Below, piece after piece: positions 40,489 through 44,202 of a DNA stretch of 44,202 nucleotides (its first letter is position 1; the number at the start of each line of letters is the position of its first letter). The DNA is from ZC4RG30 sp040508085 (GTDB lineage Bacteria > Pseudomonadota > Gammaproteobacteria > Steroidobacterales > Steroidobacteraceae). The notes beneath the pieces are model-generated. The model was not told the origin of the DNA. It was given only the letters and a program-made list of their open reading frames with translations, and searched no databases. A program made the position numbers and the translations under genes. The DNA lies in contig JBEVNO010000024.1 of NCBI GenBank assembly GCA_040508085.1, positions 1 through 44,202 of the forward strand. Direction: 5' to 3'.

Positions 40489-43400
40489 GTGTCTAAGAAC
40501 ACTCCGTGTGCGCCGCTCGTGCGCGCATCGGTGGCGGCTGTGCTTGGCAGCGCCACTATGCTGATGTGGTCTTCGGCGGCGATGAGCGCCGAGGAGCCTT
40601 CCAGGGAAACCGAACTCGAGGAAGTGCAGGTCACTGGCTCGCGCATCGTGCGCCGCGACCTGGATTCCAACAGCCCGCTGGTGACGGTCGAAAGCGAACA
40701 GCTGGAGAACCGCTCCGGCCTGAACGTCGAGTCGTACCTGAACCAGCTGCCGTCCTTCAACCCGGCCGCCTCGCCCGTGACGTCGCAGGGCGACGTGCAG
40801 ATCACCGCGGTGAATTCGGTCGGCATCTCGGCGGTGTCGCTGCGTGGCTTTGGCGCGAACCGCAACCTCGTGCTGGTCAACGGCCACCGGGCGACGCCCA
40901 CCAACGCGCTGATGGTAGTGGACATCAACGGCATCCCCTCGGCGTTGATCCAGCGCGTGGAGATCATCTCGGGCGGCGCGTCTGCCGTGTATGGCGCTGA
41001 CGCCATCGGCGGCGTGACCAATTTCATCCTGAAGGACAACTTCCAGGGTCTGGAACTGGACGCGCAGGCCGGCATGGCCGAGGCCGGTGACAACCAGGAG
41101 CGTCGTCTTTCCGGCATCCTCGGCACGAACTTCGCGGATGGCCGCGGCAACGTGACGATCGGCGCCGAATACTATGATCGCCAGGCCGCTCTGGAGAGAA
41201 ACCGCAGTTTCTATCGCAAGTCGTGGGCGGATCCGAATGTCGCCAGCAACGATCTGTTCCTCTTCGGTCTGAACGGCTACAACTCCGGTACTGCCACCGG
41301 TTCGCCGCCGTCGCTCGCCGCATTCCAGGCGATCTTCGCGGACCGCCCGGCCGGCAACCCCCCGACTACGACCGGCGTGTGCCCGCTGTTCGGCGGCTGC
41401 ACCGGTGGTGTGCGCTTCAATCCCAATGGCACGCTGTACAACCCGACCGGCGACAACGTTTTCAGCTTCGAGCTGCCAATCGATGGCGTCGAGTATGCGT
41501 ACCAGACGGTATATGACGGCAGCCAGGCCAATTCGGCCGCAGCACCGCCGCGCGAGATCACGACGGTCAAGTACAACAACCAGCAGACGCTGGTAAGCGC
41601 GCCGCAGTCGCGCTACTCGTTCTTCGCCTCCGGCAAGTACGACATCACGGACAGCATCCAGTTCTTCACGCGTGCCAACTATGCGGAAAGCAAGACGCGC
41701 ACGCTGCTGCTGGGCACGAACGCGAGCTCGGGCTGGGAAGTGCAGATGCCCTACAACCCGTTGACCGACAGTCCGGTGGATCCGAACCCGGCGCTCTACA
41801 CTTCGGTGGGCAGCATCGCGGCGATCAAGGCGAATCCGGGGGCCTTCGCCAACCCGAATTTCATCGCGCATGGTGCTGCGGGAGCCCAACATCCGGTGCC
41901 GGTCGAGCTGGCCCTGCTGCTGAACAGCCGCGGCGCAAACCAGTTCTACTGCCTCACGGGAAGCCCGGGTTGCACTACTGCCAATGCCACGACCGATCGC
42001 AACCTGATCGGTACGGCCCGGGTCGGCCAGGCGTCCCGCTGGATGATGGAGACGTATCCCAACAACAGCTTCTCCCAGCGCGCGACGCTGAACGTGAACA
42101 ATGTCTGGAACATCGAATCCGGACTGCGCTTCGATCTGCCGTTTGGTGACTGGACCGGCGAGGCCTATTACAGCCGCGGCCAATCCAGCACCTACAACGT
42201 CGCCTTCGGCAACAACTCGCTGGAACGCTGGCGTGCGGTGAACCTGGCGCCGGATTACGGCCGCAATGGCACCTTCTTCGGCAACGAAGACGGCGCTTCG
42301 AAGAATTTCGGCACGGTGCCGGCGAAGTGCACCACTGGCTTCTACGAGACCATCTTCCTGGGCGATCGCCCGGCCTCGGAGGACTGCCAGTACGCCGTTC
42401 GCGCCACTCTGCAGACCCGCACCCAGAACCAGCAGGACAATGCCGAGCTGAACTTCCAGGGCGGATTGTTCGAACTGCCGGCAGGGCAGGTGCGTGGCGC
42501 GGTGGGTTTCCAGTGGCGCCGCAACAAGGCGCAGTTCAACCCGGACATCCTGCAGTCGACCGCATCCTTCACCGACCAGGTGATCGGTGTGTATCCGACT
42601 GGCTACCTGGACGCCAAGTTGATCGCGCGTGACGTGTACGGCGAACTGCTGGTGCCGATCATCACGGATGCGCCATTCGCCAAGAAGGTCGAGCTGGAAC
42701 TCGGCGGACGCTTCTCGGATTACACCGTGACCGACAGCACCACTACTTACAAGGCGCTGCTGAACTGGGAGTTCAACGATTGGGTGCGCGTCCGGGGCGG
42801 CTTCAACCGTGCCACGCGCGCGCCCAACATGGGTGAGCTGTTCCTCAACCTGCAGGAAGTGTTCGGTGGTGGCGGCACCTTCGGCGATCCCTGCGGCCTG
42901 CGCTCCAATTCGCCCTTCGGTGCTGGTGGCGCGGCGCCGGACCCGCAGCTGACGGCAGGCGAGCCCCAGACCCAGCTGGCCTCCGGCCAGACGGCCGCCG
43001 GCGCCCAGAGCACCTACCTGATCTGCCGCGCGCAGATGGGGCAGGTGGCGGCTGACTACCTGTACGGTGGTCCGGGCCTGCCGCAAGGCCAGAACGCCGG
43101 CGGTGCTACCGGCGGTGGCTTTGCATGGACTTTCCAGAAGGGCAATCCAGATCTGGATTCCGAGACTGCTGACACATGGACCGCGGGTCTGGTGTTCACG
43201 TCGCGCTCGGGCAACCCGTGGTTGTCCGGCATCAACGTGGCTTTCGACTGGTGGAAGGTGGATATCAAGGACGCCATCCAGCAGTACTCGGTCGATTACG
43301 CCCGCTATCTCTGCTATGGCGTGACGCAGGTCACCACTGCTGCGGAAGCAGCCGCGCAGGCCGCCACCGAGGCATGCACGAACGTGGGTCGCGATACCAC

Positions 43401-44133
43401 CCAGGGCGGCGCGACCACCATGCTGCTGCAGTACGACAACCAGGCGACGATCAAGACCTCAGGCTATGACATCGCGGTGAACTGGTCCGCCATGCTCGCG
43501 GACATCGGTTTGCCGGTGCCGGGTCGCTTTGGTGTCAATGTGCAATCGACCATTCTCAACGAGTACAAGACCAAGCAGTCGCCGTTCGCGTTCGACGTGG
43601 TGACCGACTGGAAGGGCTCATTGGGACCCACGCTGACCGGCACCAACGCGGGTGCATACTCGTATCGCGTCAATACATCGTTCAACTACTCGCTCAACAA
43701 CAAGAACGTGAGCCTGCGCTGGAGGCACCTGCCTTCGGTCTGGGGCGCGGCCATTGCCACCGAGCGTGCGGTGATCGCGAACAACGAGAGTGTCGTGGCC
43801 GGTGGCCCGGGTGTCGTGCTGAGCTACACGCCTTCCACGGCGTACAAGGTCAGGAGCTACGACATGCTGGACCTGTCGTTCAACTGGAGCATCAACGACA
43901 TGCTGTCGATGCGCTTTGGTGCCGACAACTTCCTCAACCTGCAGCCCCGGCTGACAGGCAGGACGCGCGGCCGGCCGGTGGGAACTGACCTGGCCGCGGT
44001 CTGCAACGGTGCGCCGGGTTGCCAGACGCCTACCACGTACAGTCTGCCGAGCTCGGGCCTGGGTTCGACCAGCCCCGGCTACTACGATGTGCTGGGTCGG
44101 CGGTACTTCCTCGGTCTGAAGGCGAGGTTCTGA
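40489..44133 (+). CDS. large TonB-dependent outer-membrane receptor, copy 2
   Basis: The 1,214-residue paralogue of the preceding receptor has a signal peptide (about 1-34), a plug beginning EEVQVTGSRIVRRDLDSNSPL, and the plug motifs VSLRGFGANRNLVLVNG and RVEIISGGASAVYGADAIGGVTNFILKDNF. The barrel ends in GRRYFLGLKARF with terminal Phe. Cysteine pairs appear in probable loops (CPLFGGC, CLTGSPGC), as in copy 1 but at different places. The frame is open further upstream, but the GTG at 40489 was chosen because AGGGGGAAC lies 6-13 bases upstream and it yields a signal peptide in register with copy 1. The ligand is unknown. It has its own leader and terminator, so it is probably transcribed separately. 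Confidence 0.92.
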   Translation: MSKNTPCAPLVRASVAAVLGSATMLMWSSAAMSAEEPSRETELEEVQVTGSRIVRRDLDSNSPLVTVESEQLENRSGLNVESYLNQLPSFNPAASPVTSQGDVQITAVNSVGISAVSLRGFGANRNLVLVNGHRATPTNALMVVDINGIPSALIQRVEIISGGASAVYGADAIGGVTNFILKDNFQGLELDAQAGMAEAGDNQERRLSGILGTNFADGRGNVTIGAEYYDRQAALERNRSFYRKSWADPNVASNDLFLFGLNGYNSGTATGSPPSLAAFQAIFADRPAGNPPTTTGVCPLFGGCTGGVRFNPNGTLYNPTGDNVFSFELPIDGVEYAYQTVYDGSQANSAAAPPREITTVKYNNQQTLVSAPQSRYSFFASGKYDITDSIQFFTRANYAESKTRTLLLGTNASSGWEVQMPYNPLTDSPVDPNPALYTSVGSIAAIKANPGAFANPNFIAHGAAGAQHPVPVELALLLNSRGANQFYCLTGSPGCTTANATTDRNLIGTARVGQASRWMMETYPNNSFSQRATLNVNNVWNIESGLRFDLPFGDWTGEAYYSRGQSSTYNVAFGNNSLERWRAVNLAPDYGRNGTFFGNEDGASKNFGTVPAKCTTGFYETIFLGDRPASEDCQYAVRATLQTRTQNQQDNAELNFQGGLFELPAGQVRGAVGFQWRRNKAQFNPDILQSTASFTDQVIGVYPTGYLDAKLIARDVYGELLVPIITDAPFAKKVELELGGRFSDYTVTDSTTTYKALLNWEFNDWVRVRGGFNRATRAPNMGELFLNLQEVFGGGGTFGDPCGLRSNSPFGAGGAAPDPQLTAGEPQTQLASGQTAAGAQSTYLICRAQMGQVAADYLYGGPGLPQGQNAGGATGGGFAWTFQKGNPDLDSETADTWTAGLVFTSRSGNPWLSGINVAFDWWKVDIKDAIQQYSVDYARYLCYGVTQVTTAAEAAAQAATEACTNVGRDTTQGGATTMLLQYDNQATIKTSGYDIAVNWSAMLADIGLPVPGRFGVNVQSTILNEYKTKQSPFAFDVVTDWKGSLGPTLTGTNAGAYSYRVNTSFNYSLNNKNVSLRWRHLPSVWGAAIATERAVIANNESVVAGGPGVVLSYTPSTAYKVRSYDMLDLSFNWSINDMLSMRFGADNFLNLQPRLTGRTRGRPVGTDLAAVCNGAPGCQTPTTYSLPSSGLGSTSPGYYDVLGRRYFLGLKARF

Positions 44134-44170
44134 TCGGGCAATCATTGTCCACGTGACGGACTGCAAGAGG

Positions 44171-44196
44171 GGCGGGTGGCAACACCCGCCTTTTTT
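44171..44196 (+). terminator. rho-independent terminator after receptor copy 2
   Basis: An 8-bp stem (GGCGGGTG with CACCCGCC) closed by GCAA is followed by six T residues. It is almost identical to the terminator after the first receptor. Confidence 0.95.
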
Positions 44197-44202
44197 GTGC
44201 CC

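Noticed and set aside
40474..43086. 870-codon open frame antisense to the second receptor
   Set aside because: Composition is Arg/Ala/His-rich without motifs, and the plus strand has clear plug and barrel signatures.
1..44202. CRISPR arrays, insertion sequences, prophage genes, toxin-antitoxin or defence islands
   Set aside because: No regularly spaced repeats, transposase, integrase or phage protein was recognised on either strand.

Overview
The window is about 44 kb of GC-rich, densely packed chromosome from a Gram-negative bacterium. Outer-membrane and lipoprotein genes (two TonB-dependent receptors, LolB, RlpA), a tRNA-dependent amidotransferase operon and the order TPR lipoprotein-lolB-ispE-tRNA-Gln point to a gammaproteobacterium near the Xanthomonadales/Steroidobacter/Nevskia side. 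This is inference from gene order and protein resemblance; there is no rRNA to confirm it. I see no insertion sequence, prophage gene or CRISPR array.

Layout. (1) 1-6133, plus strand: the end of a DUF6152-type protein, a fused LigA/LigB extradiol dioxygenase that looks like gallate dioxygenase, a small exported protein, ferredoxin-NADP reductase, an MHS-family transporter, a MaoC-like protein, a cupin, a YffB/ArsC-like protein and tadA. (2) 6135-15811, minus strand: a complete rod-shape and cell-wall operon read as mreB-mreC-mreD-mrdA(PBP2)-rodA-mltB-rlpA-dacA-dat, with most junctions overlapping or only a few bases long. (3) 15978-19814, plus: two tandem alpha-amino acid ester hydrolases with full catalytic triads and carboxylate clusters. 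(4) 19896-25138, plus: gatC-gatA-gatB, hslO (Hsp33) and a YncE-like beta-propeller. (5) 25142-27285, minus: mtgA, ppiB-type isomerase, prmC. (6) 27308-32100: a membrane protein, a class V aminotransferase, two LysE/RhtB exporters and a divergent MocR-type regulator, all lying between prmC and prfA. (7) 32146-36473: prfA (minus), and divergently a TPR lipoprotein, lolB, ispE and tRNA-Gln(TTG). (8) 36692-44133: two very large paralogous TonB-dependent receptors, each closed by an almost identical rho-independent terminator.

How it fits together. Region 2 builds and remodels the lateral wall; MtgA adds glycan polymerisation. Regions 3, 6 and 8 look like accessory nutrient or amino-acid handling: secreted amino-acid ester/beta-lactam-type hydrolases, a MocR regulator with divergent amino-acid exporters and a PLP enzyme, and large-substrate outer-membrane importers. 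Each of these three regions contains a tandem duplication.

Most notable points: the usual hemA-prfA-prmC operon is split by a five-gene block and hemA is absent; a perfect 29-nt palindrome sits at the prfA end of that block; the two ester hydrolases share a 107-bp exactly identical tract that looks like gene conversion; direct repeats of GTACAG 31 bp apart form a plausible MocR operator; and the receptor pair stands where prs is usually found after tRNA-Gln. I did not find a clearly new molecular system. The MocR/aminotransferase/exporter block is the best candidate for an undescribed function.
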